Source: Favolaschia claudopus
Lineage: Eukaryota > Basidiomycota > Agaricomycetes > Agaricales > Mycenaceae
DNA length: 64,000 nucleotides
NCBI GenBank assembly: GCA_037176885.1
Contig: JAWWNJ010000030.1
Span: 1,550,001 to 1,614,000, forward strand
Direction: 5' to 3'
Made by a program: the position numbers and the translations under genes. The notes below the pieces were generated by a model. It saw only the letters and a list, made by a program, of their open reading frames with translations, was not told the DNA's origin and did no database searches. This document shows, in pieces, positions 1-11,045 of the stretch (the first letter of the stretch is position 1; each line of letters begins with the position of its first letter).

Positions 1-1285
1 TCAAGTTTAACGTTTAACTGCAACCACTTTAGAAATTCGGGAAACAAGGTATAGATAATCACAGCCGTATGGAGTGCCTGAGAGCTTGAATCACCCTCAA
101 AATAGACCTGCGGGAGGGGAAAATGAGGTACCGGCAATGTCCGGCTTATATAAGATTACCTAATAAGAACTTGACGCGGTTCCAGGGGCGCGGTAAACAT
201 AAGACTATTGAATTTGTTACATTAGCTTTTTCAGTCGTCCCCAGTGAAAGCTCGTTTGAAATGCAATTCCAGCCAAAATATTGAAGCTTGACGCGCGTGA
301 AATGGCCACAACGATGAAAGCATGTGCGTGTCCACTCGGGATCAAGCGGACTCTCTCTGGATCAAGCGGAGATCTCTCGCATCACTCGGATTCACCATCT
401 ATCAAAGATCACATCAAAAAGCCCTCTAGCACAGCTTATTGCTTTTCGGTGACGGCTCTGATAAAGGGGGAGCAAGCTCCCCCAATTACACTCACCAAGC
501 CATTTCTTGCTCAAATCTGGAGCAAACAACATGCTTTAAGTGCGCCACTGGCCACAATTCATCCCACACAATACCATCCGGTATCCAAACTCCTTCTCTG
601 GGCACATTGGGGGCGAAAGGGATGCAGATTGATGGTAATTTCCTTTTTTGGTAATGCATTTAAATTCGCCGCAATTGTATGTACATAGGCATCCACAGAC
701 ATGGTTAATGAGCCCTATTGAGCACCAAAACCTGACCCGAATGTCTCGCACAGAGTCGTTCTTGCTTTTGATGACAACGACCAACCAAACATAAATATTT
801 TGCCCCCCCTTCAAGCGACGTCAAACACGTGCGCATCAGAGTGTGCCAGATCCAGAGATCTGACACCTCTTGATCTGCGTGCCATTTTTTGTTGTTATGC
901 AACATCTGAGCATATAGACCTTTCACAAATACCCCACTGGGTGTCTGGCAATATTTTCGAGGATTCAGATGAAGGGAAAGGGCCGATATTCACAGATTCG
1001 TAGTGTGTAAAGGAGCGAATGATGGAAATCAGCAAAATTGATGGCATTGATGTCTCACTTTTCACCAGCTCTCGACCATCTATGGTCAAAACTTGTGCTC
1101 AGATGTGTAAATAGGGTCTAGATGACCCAGATTGAGTATACAGTTACATGATTTGCGACAAGAATACGGCTAATAGTCAAGGTGTGTAAAGGAACGTCAC
1201 TGTGTAAAGGAGCGTCAAAATACTGTAGGGAGTCAAAGTTTTTTTTTTTTTCCGGCCTGGCGGCCGGACTAACTAACCGGCCCTA
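1..1285. other. Stretch without a recognisable gene
   Basis: No reading frame here resembles a known family. A T-run lies near 1240-1251, and the short phrase gtgtaaaggarcgtca recurs around 1183-1220, with a partial copy near 1008. The longest frames are about 135 codons and lack protein-like composition, so I leave them out. Confidence 0.5.
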
Positions 1286-2137
1286 TGGTGCGCATCACCT
1301 AAACACCACCAAACAGGAACGAAATTTGTTGCACCACATCAGAGCCTTCCCACGCTTGATCCTCTGGCCAAAACACTCCGATTATGGTGCGCGTCACTTA
1401 GTCACCGCCTCCTTTGCACTACTGCCAAATCGGCCGGAGGCCGAAATTTTTTCAAAACACCCTATTGAAGTTATATTGAAGCCTGGATTTCAATCAATTT
1501 AGGGACTTTTTGAGTGGACTTTTGACGCACCTACTGGTGCGATTTGCTCTTGGCATAGGAGTGGTGTTTGATATCCCTCGTATTGAGGGTTTCTGGAGGC
1601 CAGCAAGATCGAAATTGGTGTATACTGCCAAATTGGGTGGGGTGAAAATTTATAGCTCCTTCAATTATTTAAATTTTGGAAATCCCTCTTGGGAAGTTGT
1701 TCCTCTGTTGAAAAGGAGTCGTTTTGCAAGAGGAATAAAAATTAGGGCAAAAACTGGGGTCACAGTCAGCGTTGTCACGGAGAGGCGGTGACTAAGTGAC
1801 GCGCACCATAGATAGTAGACTAAACCCTCTAGAGGGATTTCTCATCCGCTCAAAACCCACAATAAATATATTTTTCACGGCATGGATTTGAGACATCAGT
1901 GATGCAATCAATCAATCAATCAATCACGTGTGCTTACGACACATACCCATTTTGGGTATCATATCCTCCCAAAGTCATTGGAAAACCATTTGCTGCAGCT
2001 TATATTGTTCCCCCAGCGCTCTGAATATGCAGAATTCAATGCATAAAGTGCAATATAAAGTTTGGTTTTTTGTTCTTGGGCGATTTGAGACATCAATGAT
2101 GGCATCAGTGATGGGACCTATTTGGCGATGCGCACCA
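1286..2137. mobile_element. Outer TA-flanked inverted-repeat element
   Basis: The ends are inverted copies of TGGTGCGCATC (left tip at 1286, right tip ending at 2137), each next to a TA dinucleotide (1284-1285 and 2138-2139). A TA duplication is the mark of Tc1/mariner-type insertion. No transposase frame lies inside, so it would be non-autonomous. A second element with a related tip lies within it at 1385-1809. The outer inverted repeat is only about 11-13 bp, so the outer boundary is less certain than the inner one. A (CAAT)n run lies inside near 1905-1925. Confidence 0.5.
1385..1809. mobile_element. Nested TA-flanked MITE, 425 bp
   Basis: Perfect 27-bp terminal inverted repeats start TGGTGCGCGTCACTTAGTCA on the left (1385-1411) and mirror it on the right (1783-1809). 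TA lies immediately outside each end (1383-1384 and 1810-1811). The interior is AT-rich and non-coding. The layout fits a non-autonomous Tc1/mariner-type element. Its tip is almost the same as that of the surrounding 1286-2137 element, which suggests related elements inserted one inside the other. Confidence 0.85.
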
Positions 2138-2160
2138 TACATATAAGTAACACTGCGTTT

Positions 2161-2247
2161 CGGTCGATTAGCCGTGCGCATCTAACTGCCCTATCTCTAT
2201 CCTGCAGCGAGGATGCCTCGGTCGATTAGCCGTGCGCATCTAACTGC
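2161..2247. repeat. Direct duplication with 58-bp period
   Basis: A 29-bp block beginning cggtcgattagccgtgcgca at 2161 is repeated at 2219. It contains the TGCGCAT core also seen in the tips of the neighbouring inverted-repeat elements. Confidence 0.8.
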
Positions 2248-2567
2248 TCTATCTATCCTCTGCGGTGTGGAAGCGCCAGTGTACGATCTATCTTCTATCT
2301 ATCCTCCTCATTCCATATCGCTGCCTATGCACTCGTACAAAGCGACCCTTCATCCATTCATTATCCCATCCGTTTCCTATCTGCCAACAATACCGTCTCT
2401 ATCTATGGGAATGGCTACCTCATTTCCTCCCTCTCTCGTTTATTACATTCCCCATCATGCGCGGCACACATACTGTCATACCATTTCAATCATCAACATT
2501 CTTCATGCATACGACAGACCTTATCCCTCGCACATCTCAATTCCATTGACACCTCATCGCCCACAAC

Positions 2568-2668
2568 ATTACATCCCATGCCATCTCTTCTATTGTCTTC
2601 TCCCTGCGACCGACCACCATTACATCCCATGCCATCTCTTCTATTGTCTTCTCCCTGCGACCGACCAC
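2568..2668 (+). repeat. Two tandem copies of a 51-bp unit
   Basis: The unit starts attacatcccatgccatctc at 2568 and again at 2619, with essentially no differences. Because 51 is a multiple of three, an open frame passes through as a 17-residue repeat, but the surrounding frame (2213-2776) is not convincing as a gene. Confidence 0.85.
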
Positions 2669-2710
2669 GGCGCTTTCCCTTCATACCCAGTTCTTCTTTT
2701 CATATTCATT

Positions 2711-2912
2711 TGCGGACGCGCACCATCCTCATCGCGGACGCGCACCCCATCCTCATCTGGTACTGACTGTTTTTAACGCTGTACTTCATTTTCATGTGCG
2801 GACGCGCACCATCTTCATCGCGGACGCGCACCCCATCCTCATCTGGTACTGACTGTTTTTAACGCTGTACGGACGCGCACCATCTTCATCGCGGACGCGC
2901 ACTTCATCGCAG
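2711..2912. repeat. 86-bp tandem repeat rich in GGACGCGCACC
   Basis: A unit of about 86 bp starts tgcggacgcgcaccat at 2711 and again at 2797, with a partial third copy at 2871. GGACGCGCAC occurs twice per unit. The GCGCACCAT core matches the tips of the inverted-repeat elements at 1286-2137. Confidence 0.8.
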
Positions 2913-3000
2913 CTCGCGCGCGACACCGCCACGAGTCTGAGTTTGACAGTGTCGCAGTTGGGGGATCCCCCAGTGTGCATGCGCACCATCATGATCTCGA

Positions 3001-5146
3001 ATCATGGGAAACGAGCCCATGGACTTCAGGGCTGGCGTAAAAAGGCCAGTGTTTGCCGAGGGTATTGATCAGTTTGAACCGGTTGTAGTTGCGTTATCTG
3101 GAGGGTAGATAGAGCAAAGCATTGTTATTGGACACTCACGAGAGTGCGTTTTCCATCAAAATTCAAATCGGCCAAATTGTAGCCCTGAAGGAGTAGACAG
3201 GCCTGGCACTTTGCATTATGCAAAAATGTCCATGCAATACCGAGATATACGGACTTCAAAGTCGGGAAAAATAGCAAAAATGGCCAAAATTGACGAAAAC
3301 CATAATATTGCACGGGTTATAGCGACAGAACCGATGCATATTTTTGCCCAATTCGAAATGCTACATCTATCCACTCGTCAAGGGCTACAATCTTGTCCAT
3401 CCAGATTGTGATGAAAAACATCTTGCGCCAAGCTGTATTTTGGTGGTTTTGCCTTTTTCGGCCATTTGATGGCATATCATAATTGTTTGATCAAATCATT
3501 ATGCTGGAAATATGCAGATAGTCATTCTAGCCCACCTAGCACTTTGTTTCATGAAGAGCCCTCCATTCAGCGTCCAGAAATCCGCAAAAGGAGCGACGCC
3601 ATCACTTTCCGTGACCCCGAGTACAGAAAAAAACTGGCTTGCCTTTGATGTGCCGTCAGGCTAAAGGAGGGGGGTATGGGGGGAACACTGCTCCCCCCAT
3701 CGCCTTTTACTACTCTTAAACTGTACATCATCCATAATCATCCATGATCGTGATCAAATGCATGATTTGATTTATTTTCATATCATACAGCAAGTGTTTG
3801 ATTGTATGTTTTTTTGGATGAGTTGCCAGAGGCGATCATTCAGTTTTCGATCCTGGTGCGTGATTCCAAAAATCAACTGAAGTCCTCATTTGTGGACTTG
3901 CTGTTTTGTTGCGTTCCGCCCGCTCCAACCGGAGCGAAGGGGAGGCGTCGCCTGTAGCGTTAGAGTATAGGCCTGTATGACCAGCCACTGCCAGACGCCG
4001 GTTTAAATGCCGGCGCGCCCTTGGTTGGGAGGAGGTCGGGAGGAAATCTTCTTTGTTGTCACTTCTTATTAGTCGCAAAAATCTTTTTCTTGTTATCCAG
4101 GTCGACCGTGCCCGATCGTGACTGACTCAGCGGCATAACAAACCCCAGAACTTTCGACCCAAGAAACCTGGTCTAGTGGCCTCGACTGCACCACCAGGAT
4201 TGAGCCGATAACCTTCGATCGGGTGGATAATGCGTTATAATGCACGATGCAGCAGAGTCAGGCGTAATCGTGGACGGTTGGGTGAGATAACAGAAAAAAT
4301 AAAATTGCATCTAATATCCTCACAGACTCCGATTGTTCCTCAGGGCCTATTCCCCGGCTGCAAGTGAATGAAGAGAGTCCGATTTTTTTGTTGGGAGGAG
4401 AGGACGCGGACAGAGTCAGAAATCCAGAAATTGAAGAAATTGGGGGTCAGATGGGACACGTATTGGTCATGTGTCAGTCGTCTTGTCCAACCTTGGAGGC
4501 CCCGGGAAGCTCCACCAAAGGGTTGTCCGCTCCCTATCAAAAATTTTCGTGCCGGCCGTGATGGGTGATGGCAACGTGAAGAGGCAGAAAGTTGCGCAGA
4601 TGGTCCTAGTAGCTCATGAGATGGTCGGACTCCCCGTAAAGTGCTCGCTCGAGGCTGCAGAAGTAGTCTGAAATTGTTGGCGGGGGTCGACCCGGACCTC
4701 GGTTTTGTCACAGTTGTAACATCATGTGCATTTTCCCACGCCCCAATGGGGAATGACACGTATGCGCGTCGGTGCTGTGGTACGCAGCGACCACCACTGT
4801 GAAGGCTTCGCAAGCCTGGGGAAGTATCGGAAGACTGCCCAGCCCATAAATACACATAACTCCGTGCTACTTCACGTTTTGGGACCATATTCATCAAGTA
4901 ATATTATGTTCATGGAATGAGTATATTATCTTCGGGATTACGGGATAGGACAGTGGTGACCGGCAACTGGCAGGGATCAAATGTCCGTTTGTTGTTGTTG
5001 TTGTTGTTGTCTCCTGCCAAATGCCCTCACGGCATGGCAAATCACTCATTTTCCTTGACTTTGTCGTTTCTCCCTATCTGTGCTGGAGTTGAGGGCATCA
5101 CTGGTCTTTTCAAGTATAGGATAGCTCTTGTGACATAGTAACATCA
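3001..5146. other. Long stretch without a recognisable gene
   Basis: I see no family-like frame. A (GTT)n microsatellite lies at about 4988-5011. The block 4072-4122 (agtcgcaaaaatctttttct onward) is a diverged inverted copy of roughly 14711-14763. The phrase tcttttcaagtataggat at about 5105-5123 recurs near 56950 and, inverted, near 57293. A 185-codon minus frame at 4340-4897 has low-complexity Ser/Arg/Pro composition and was not accepted. Confidence 0.5.
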
Positions 5147-6465
5147 CGTTTCGCTGGGGTCATACTCAGCAGCGTGCATTTGAAGATTGTAAGAGAATAA
5201 CGCACCAATCTCGTGCTCATCGTCGTGTTCCGTTGAAGTACGGACCAAATGCTGACCCTGCATTCCTGATAACCGACGGATCGAGCTCAGCAATTGCTGG
5301 GGTTGTCTCTCAAGGTGCTGATTGGAACTCAGCAAAAGTCGCTGCATTTTTTACAGCGCAAAACTCAACTCGGCGCAGCAGAATTATCCTGTGCATGAAA
5401 TTGAAATGTTAGCTGGAATTGAAGCGATGCTGAGGCATCGCGACATACTGCAAGGATTCCATTTCAAATGGATTACTGACCACAAGGGCTTGATTCATCT
5501 CATGAATCAGAAGAACTTGTCGGGTCGACAAGCTCGGTGGATAGAAAAAATTGCCGAGTTTGATTTTGAGGTCGTGTATGTGCCGGGGACTGAGAATGTT
5601 CTCGCCGACGCGCTATCTCGCATCTATTCGAATGAGGCTCCAGGAACTGTGCGCGCGAGAAGCGAGTACACGTACCATGATGTCGTCGACAACGACTCCC
5701 TCGAAATCCACTCTATTTCGATGCCGGTTTTTGCGGGTGCTGAAGCCAAGGCTATGGGGAGCGACCGAGTCTTGAGGTCTGCTACTCGCGCTGCCGAGCA
5801 GAGCTCAAGAAGAAGGTTGCAGATGCAAGACATACCCAGCCGGGTCGTGTCTTGCGGTCGATGACTCGTGCCGCTAACGAGAAGAACTTTGCTTCCTCAG
5901 GCGAAGCAAAGGAGGGCGGGAGTACCAAACAGAAATCGAAGTTGCCTATTGAAGTCAAGCCGTCTCGACGCGAAGTCGAGAGAACGCCGCGACGCGAAGT
6001 CAAGGGCGGACTCAAAGTCCTCTGACAGCGGGGATCAAAATTTGATGAACTCGGGCTATTACTCGGGGCTCTCGTGTCACTGTTGAAGAACAGTCGGAGC
6101 GTGGTACGTCTTCCTCTTCTTCTGTTTCTTCTTCCCCTTCCCCCGAGCATCGCGCTCCAGAGCATTTCGCTCCCGCGTCTTTGGGTTCGCCCAAGGCGCA
6201 TAACGTTACTCCCGAACTGTTATTCAGTCGGGTTGTTTCGTCCCCGCCCACTCGGGCGGGTAGTCCCCAATCCACTCGGGTTGGTAGTCCCCCACCTTCT
6301 CAGGTGGTTGATACTCTCGCTTCTCCTGCTCAGGAAAGCGCTGAGTTATCGTTTGTCCCGTTGCTTGATACCAACGTGGACTTTGGTGTTCTCGACTCGA
6401 ATGCGAGCGAGAATGTTGTCTTGCTATTATCTGAAACTTTGAACCAAATTTGTTCCAGAATCTGA
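5147..6465 (+). pseudogene. Ty3/Gypsy pol fragment: RNase H domain and linker
   Basis: The translation shows the end of a Ty3/Gypsy reverse transcriptase followed by its RNase H domain. One frame carries FLITDGSSSAIAGVVSQGAD (first catalytic Asp) at about 5268-5327. A one-base frameshift in the T run at 5347-5352 leads into a second frame with AKLNSAQQNYPVHEIEML (catalytic Glu), then ITDHKGLIHL (Asp), then VLADALSRI. Beyond 5864 the frame shifts again into a linker with RSMTRA-like and Ser/Pro-rich sequence to 6465. The RT catalytic core upstream and the integrase downstream are missing, so this is a 5'- and 3'-truncated, frameshifted remnant. It could belong to the same Gypsy lineage as the gag pieces at 11-12.6 kb and 47-49 kb, but nothing here proves that. 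Confidence 0.85.
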
Positions 6466-6711
6466 CTTCCTGCCTTGAAAAAGTTTCGGTACTCAAAAGT
6501 GACGGCTCGTGTGATGTTCGATGAAATTAAAATAGTCCAAATATGCATTTGCAGATATTGCTTTGACCTGAAACTCGTTTCAGGGAAGCATTCTATGCAC
6601 ATCTACTACATCCAGTCATAAAACCGCTAACTATATGCCAATCCCATCCTTGCCTGCATCAATCTTTTCGATTTCCTTGAATTCTCAAGTGACGAGATCA
6701 CTGAGGAAGTA

Positions 6712-8051
6712 GAACCCCCTGAATTTCCCATAGCCGGACCATGAATTCCACAATTCATGGGATTATCTAGTGAATTCAGATTCAGGGGGTTGTAACTTCA
6801 CGTAGCTCATTCACATAATTATGTTAGGCCAATATGAACTATGTGAATTTCGCTTGAAAATTGAATGAATGCAGTTGTGTGAAAACTGCTCAAAAAATTC
6901 ATTCCTGGCTTCCAGGCGAGTCTTTGAAATTCACCCATGCACCTCGTGGAATTCATGGAGTTCAAGTTGCCCGGAACACGGTACATGATTCTGGTCATCA
7001 GTACTGGTTGTGTTCCTAATGCAGTAACATAGTCAATTTGGATAGTTTAAGCAATGTAGCTTAATAAGTAGTTGTTAGTGAAGACTGTAAATCTGCAGTA
7101 TAAGTACCTCAGTACAGATGGGGTGCAACCAATACTTGTAGGTTTGATAGTGGATGACTTCCCATAGTACTAAATGTTTTTTTTCGAATATCTGTGCTTT
7201 TCCGGAAGAGATGCCGAGGGACCCCATCGGGCTCAGATCTCATTACAGCTGTTTTTAAACCGTACTAAAGCTTGTTAGATGGTGAATCTGAACAGGGGTC
7301 CCCTATCCCCTGTTCAGATTTAATCCGCCTGCTTATCCACTGAATAGATGAATCTGGGAAGTGTGGACCTCCTGCCGATCTCGGGTGCTCGGTTATTCCC
7401 GCTTGCCATTTGTCGGCAACCTTCGGAACCCATAAGTCGCGGTGATGCCGGGTAAGCAAATGGTCCGTTTGATGGCTGCCACCAAAAAACGCGTATTGAC
7501 GCGTCGCAAACGCGTCGAGACACGCGGAGGAGACGAAAGGGGCTCCTGCAGGCCTACCTAAGAGTTTTCAACCTGTGAGAGAGTTTTGAATTAAACTATT
7601 CAATGTCTACTCATATAAAAGCATGCTGGAAACGACCGGATAATATTTCGACACCATCAAAGCTCATCAAAGCTTGTAGTTGGCATCATTGGCACCCCTT
7701 CGAAAAACGATAGGAAATAAATAGTACTATGGGAAGTCAACCAGTGGGCAAAGCGAGGAGTGAGTAATAGATTTTTCATGCAGTTTCCATTGTGTTTTCA
7801 CATACTTTTCAAGTGAATTCCCGGAGCATTGGAAGGGAATCCAACACAGTGAAAAAAGTTTTCATTGGAATATGTGGTGGATATCATTCTAAAACCATGT
7901 GAATTAACACCATGGAATGTCCCATTCACATAGTTGGACCCAGTGAAAATATCTCCGTGAAATTCACAACTTCATAGTGAAATTCACAAAGTTTTTCAGT
8001 GAATTTCCCATTAAAACCTTGTGAACCGACTATGGGAAAGTCAGGGGGTTC
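6712..8051. mobile_element. 1.34-kb element with 26-bp terminal inverted repeats
   Basis: The left end (6712-6737) reads GAACCCCCTGAATTTCCCAT followed by AGCCGG. The right end (8026-8051) is its reverse complement with two mismatches. The region inside both ends is full of the phrase gtgaattc and its variants, as in subterminal repeats of DNA transposons. There is no transposase frame. A clear TSD is not visible, so the superfamily is open. A second element (7156-7738) sits inside. The right end lies just before the DIRS-like reverse transcriptase fragment. Confidence 0.75.
7156..7738. mobile_element. Nested 583-bp element with 17-bp perfect inverted repeats
   Basis: GACTTCCCATAGTACTA at 7156-7172 is mirrored exactly at 7722-7738, and four more flanking bases match with one mismatch. 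The repeat shares the core TTCCCATAG with the outer element, so the two families may be related. No coding frame is recognised inside. Confidence 0.75.
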
Positions 8052-8704
8052 GGAAACCACAGTGAGATTATTATCGAAGTTCAGAAACTACGCAGTTTTT
8101 TCGGGCAGAAAAATTGGTTTATTGAAGGTAAATAGATGCCAAGGATTGAGCCCATGTACATTGCTCCCAAAAATACTACCGATTTACAGCTCAAAAATCG
8201 AATTTTCGGTCACTTTCTGTGATGACGAGTACAATTATTTTGCGGAGGCTCATCACTGGATTTTACTCTCTCGTGATGAGGTCATGAAGCTCATCCAGCA
8301 CTACTTGGATGACTGGATCAATGTCACTCCTGCCTCCAGGGATTTGGCATACGCTGAGCATGGCCGTGCTGTTTTCCGCTCTGTTGCTGCGGAGCTTGGG
8401 TTTTCCATATCCAGTGACAAGGAACAGGGGCCCACTCACTGCCTCGAGTTTCTCGGTATTGAGCTCGACACTGTGAAGATGCAGGCACGCCTTCCCAAGG
8501 ACAAGCTTGATCGGCTGCTTCTGCTGCTTGATCGGTGTCTATCTCGCGGTTCCGCCAGCCACTACGACCTTGAACAGTTGTGTGGCCATCTTGTATTCGC
8601 TCAGTCCGTGATCCCGGTCGGTCGCTTTTTCACCCGTCGCATCCGGGACTTCCTGCGTACTCTCGCCCTTCTTCCCCGCCGTCAACGTCGTCGCCTTCCT
8701 GCCT

Positions 8705-9728
8705 AGAAAACGCTATTGACCCAAGACTGTAGCGCATGCCGTAAGTCCGGTGATCTCCGCTGTCACGTCTTAGTGGAATCTTGGCGATTGTTCAGAGGCG
8801 AAAATATGGCTCGCGCGGCACCTCCCCTTTGAGGTGAAGGTCAATAAAGTATATTACTTTGTGTGCAGCAAAAACCGATGCTTTTTGTGGCACAACAATT
8901 TGCTTTGAGCAGGACTTCCAAATTTAGAAGTTTCTTAGATGGATCCTCACCAAATCCTCACCGTATTAGTTCCCGGTCAATCTTCGGTATGACGCAACTG
9001 GATTTGAACGACCGTTCGCTGAAATTCATTTGCGTCACTTCCCAAAACCGACCGTGTGCCTCAGAATCTCGTAGCAATAAATACTAGCTACTTTAAATAA
9101 ATGTTGATATTGAATAAATGATTATAGAACTTTATATCCCATCGTGTTTCGGGTATACCTTGCAGACTGTTTGTTACCTTGAGGCCATGTGGTCGCGCGG
9201 GTCTCCCGAGTCCGAGAGGTCAGACTTTTCATCCTCTGTTTCATCGGAAATGTTCTCCTTGTTGGCACCGTTTTTCTCGCGTTTTTCGCGTATCGCAGCG
9301 CTCGAAGCCTCGCAGCAGGCCCGACAATTACTGGTTAAGTAAAACCCATTGGCACCAAATTTGGCTTTCCACGTGTCCGCGGATACGATCTTGTACTTGC
9401 GGCATTTGCTGCACCGGCGGGTTCCTCCTTCCATCTTGAGTTGGTGTCTGGCGTCGAAGACTGATGCTGGGAGGAGAAAGTAGCAAAGTCACAGTCATGT
9501 GATGTGACATGGCGTGTTATTTTTCCTCAATCAAATATGTTAAGTAGTTCAATGTTTTCCACACTAAACAGTACAATAAACATGAAAATATAGACCAGTC
9601 TGGGTATGTAGGTGGTGACTTTGCCTCAAACACTCGACGGAAGCTCGGGCAAGTGTCGGGGAAACCATGACAGCGGAGATCACCGGACTTACGGCATGCG
9701 CTACAGTCTTGGGTCAATAGCGTTTTCT
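8705..9728. mobile_element. Mutator-like insertion, 1,024 bp, 61-bp TIRs, 9-bp TSD
   Basis: The first 61 bp (8705-8765, starting AGAAAACGCTATTGACCCAA) are a perfect inverted copy of the last 61 bp (9668-9728). The 9-bp sequence TTCCTGCCT flanks it on both sides (8696-8704 and 9729-9737). Long TIRs with a 9-bp duplication are typical of the Mutator superfamily. The insertion splits an RT-RNase H frame that closes exactly when the element is removed. It is too short for a full transposase; the only candidate product is the small CX2C protein at 9174-9434. Confidence 0.9.
9174..9434 (-). CDS. Small Cys-rich ORF inside the Mutator-like element
   Basis: An 86-codon frame with an ATG start. Near the N-terminus it has CSKCRKYK and later CRACCE, a CX2C...CX2C arrangement that could bind zinc. 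The C-terminal third is highly charged (REKREKNGANKENISDETED). It could be the remaining N-terminal zinc-finger part of a transposase, or a small accessory protein of the element. No transposase catalytic core accompanies it. The link to transposition is inferred only from its position between the TIRs. Confidence 0.35.
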   Translation of the reverse strand: MEGGTRRCSKCRKYKIVSADTWKAKFGANGFYLTSNCRACCEASSAAIREKREKNGANKENISDETEDEKSDLSDSGDPRDHMASR

Positions 9729-10315
9729 TTCCTGCCTCCGCCAAGCTTGACATTGCATGGTGGAATTCATTTCTGCCCACTTTCAATGGCATTTATGTCA
9801 TTGGCCCTCCTCGTGTCAGCTTTGAGGTCTTCACTGATGCCAGCGGCAAGCTTGGTATTGGCGGTCATTGGGGAAACAGTGACGTGTTCTTCACTGAGCC
9901 ACTGGCAGTGCCAGGGCGTTATCGTCGCCATCCAATCCATTGGAAGGAGATGCGTGCTGTCCTGCGTGCTGCGCAGATTTGGGGTCACTGCTGGACCGGT
10001 TTCGAGATTGTCTTTCGTATTGATAACGAGGCAATTTCTACCTGCCTACAGTCTGGCTCCATTGACCACCCGCCCACTCAGGCTCTGTTCCGGGCATTTG
10101 CTCTTCTTGCTGTACATCACGACTTCACCTTCCGTCCACTATGGATCCCCAAAGATGAAAACGCAATCGCTGATGCCCTCTCCCGCTTCAAATGGCTCAC
10201 TCTTGCTGAGTTGCGTCCTCTATGGCCACTTCCAAAATCTGGTACTCGGCCTGCCGCATTCGCCGTCTCCCCCTCTTCCATTATTGTTTCCCCTTCCTTG
10301 CGCCCCCATCTCTGA

Positions 10316-10487
10316 CCTTGCTGTCCTCCCTGCGCCCAACCTCCCCTCACCTCCCCACCTTCATCCACCTCTCTTCCTGTTCTTCCCCCTCCTCCCATGC
10401 TCACTTCTCCCTTCTTTTTGTGGAGTCTCTGGCGCTTCACCCTGTTTTCGCCCGCCTGTGGCTGCTTCATGGTGAGCTGTTGGTTGT
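10316..10487. other. Pyrimidine-rich non-coding stretch
   Basis: Strongly C/T-rich sequence after the RNase H frame. Open frames here are Ser/Leu/Pro runs caused by composition and show no family features. Confidence 0.6.
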
Positions 10488-10983
10488 GGGCTGCCTCGTC
10501 TCTCCCGCCTTTTTCGGTGGAGTGCAGCGAGCTCCGTTTTCGGAGTTCAAGCCCAATAAATGATGGCTTGGCTTACAAATCCCTCTCTCTCAGGCCAATC
10601 CTGAAAGGTCTGAAGAGACCAGCGGGATTGGCAAAGCTGATCCCATCTATCACATGCTCCATCTCTTTTTCGTCTCGCCGACCTCCACCCCGTTGTGCTT
10701 TCGGCTCGGTGACTCCCCTCCTCCCTCCCGTACGACCTTCGTCTTCTCCCTCACCTCTAGTCTTCTGCCCCGCTGCCGTTATAGCTCATTTTTGTCCCAC
10801 CCACCCACTCCTAGTGTATCTTGCTGTTTTTCATGCGCACTCACGTAGCTACAGTTGTTGTACCCGGTAGATACGTAGGGGGCTGCCTCGGCTCTCCCGC
10901 CTTTTTCGGTGGAGTGCAGCGAGCTCCGTTTTCGGAGTTCAAGCCCAATAAATGATGGCTTGGCTTACAAATCCCTCTCTCTC
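10488..10983 (+). repeat. Pair of 104-bp direct repeats around a 288-bp spacer
   Basis: The block starting gggctgcctcg at 10488-10591 recurs at 10880-10983 with one or two differences. It contains AATAAA in both copies. The pair follows an RT-RNase H of the DIRS/Ngaro type, so the arrangement fits the B1-A2-B2 split direct repeats at the 3' end of Ngaro-type elements. It could instead be fragments of an LTR, because a Gypsy gag frame starts immediately after the second copy. No matching A1 copy is visible upstream. Confidence 0.6.
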
Positions 10984-11045
10984 GTGAAGCTCAGGCCAAT
11001 CCATCGTCTGCGCAGACCAAAGAACGATCCCGAGAGATCAAGAGT

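Larger units (their letters stand above)
8229..10315 (+). pseudogene. DIRS/Ngaro-like reverse transcriptase-RNase H, split by an insertion
   Basis: The first part (about 8229-8704) has the reverse transcriptase box QHYLDDWINV, then FLGIELDT and a thumb-like helix region ending FTRRIRDFLRTL. The second part (9738-10315) carries RNase H: FTDASGKLGIGGHWG (Asp), HWKEMRAVLRAA (Glu), FRIDNEAI (Asp) and ENAIADALSRF (Asp). These spacings fit the RT-RH of tyrosine-recombinase retrotransposons (DIRS/Ngaro). Removing 8705-9737 (the insertion plus one TSD copy) joins the parts in frame through LPA and SAKLDIAWW. The upstream RT motifs are missing because the frame starts just after the TIR element ending at 8051. 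No tyrosine recombinase frame follows, so this copy is incomplete. All four RNase H acidic positions are present. Confidence 0.8.

Noticed and set aside
2568..2668. Possible CRISPR-like repeat
   Set aside because: Only two adjoining copies with no spacers, in a eukaryotic context.
2213..2776. 187-codon plus-strand frame through tandem repeats
   Set aside because: It stays open because the 51-bp unit is a multiple of three; its sequence is Pro/His/Tyr low complexity.
4340..4897. 185-codon minus-strand frame
   Set aside because: Ser/Arg/Pro-heavy composition, no motif, no intron signals and no relative in the window; probably a chance frame.
10222..10870. Several overlapping Ser/Leu/Pro frames
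   Set aside because: Products of pyrimidine-rich composition between the RNase H frame and the direct repeats.
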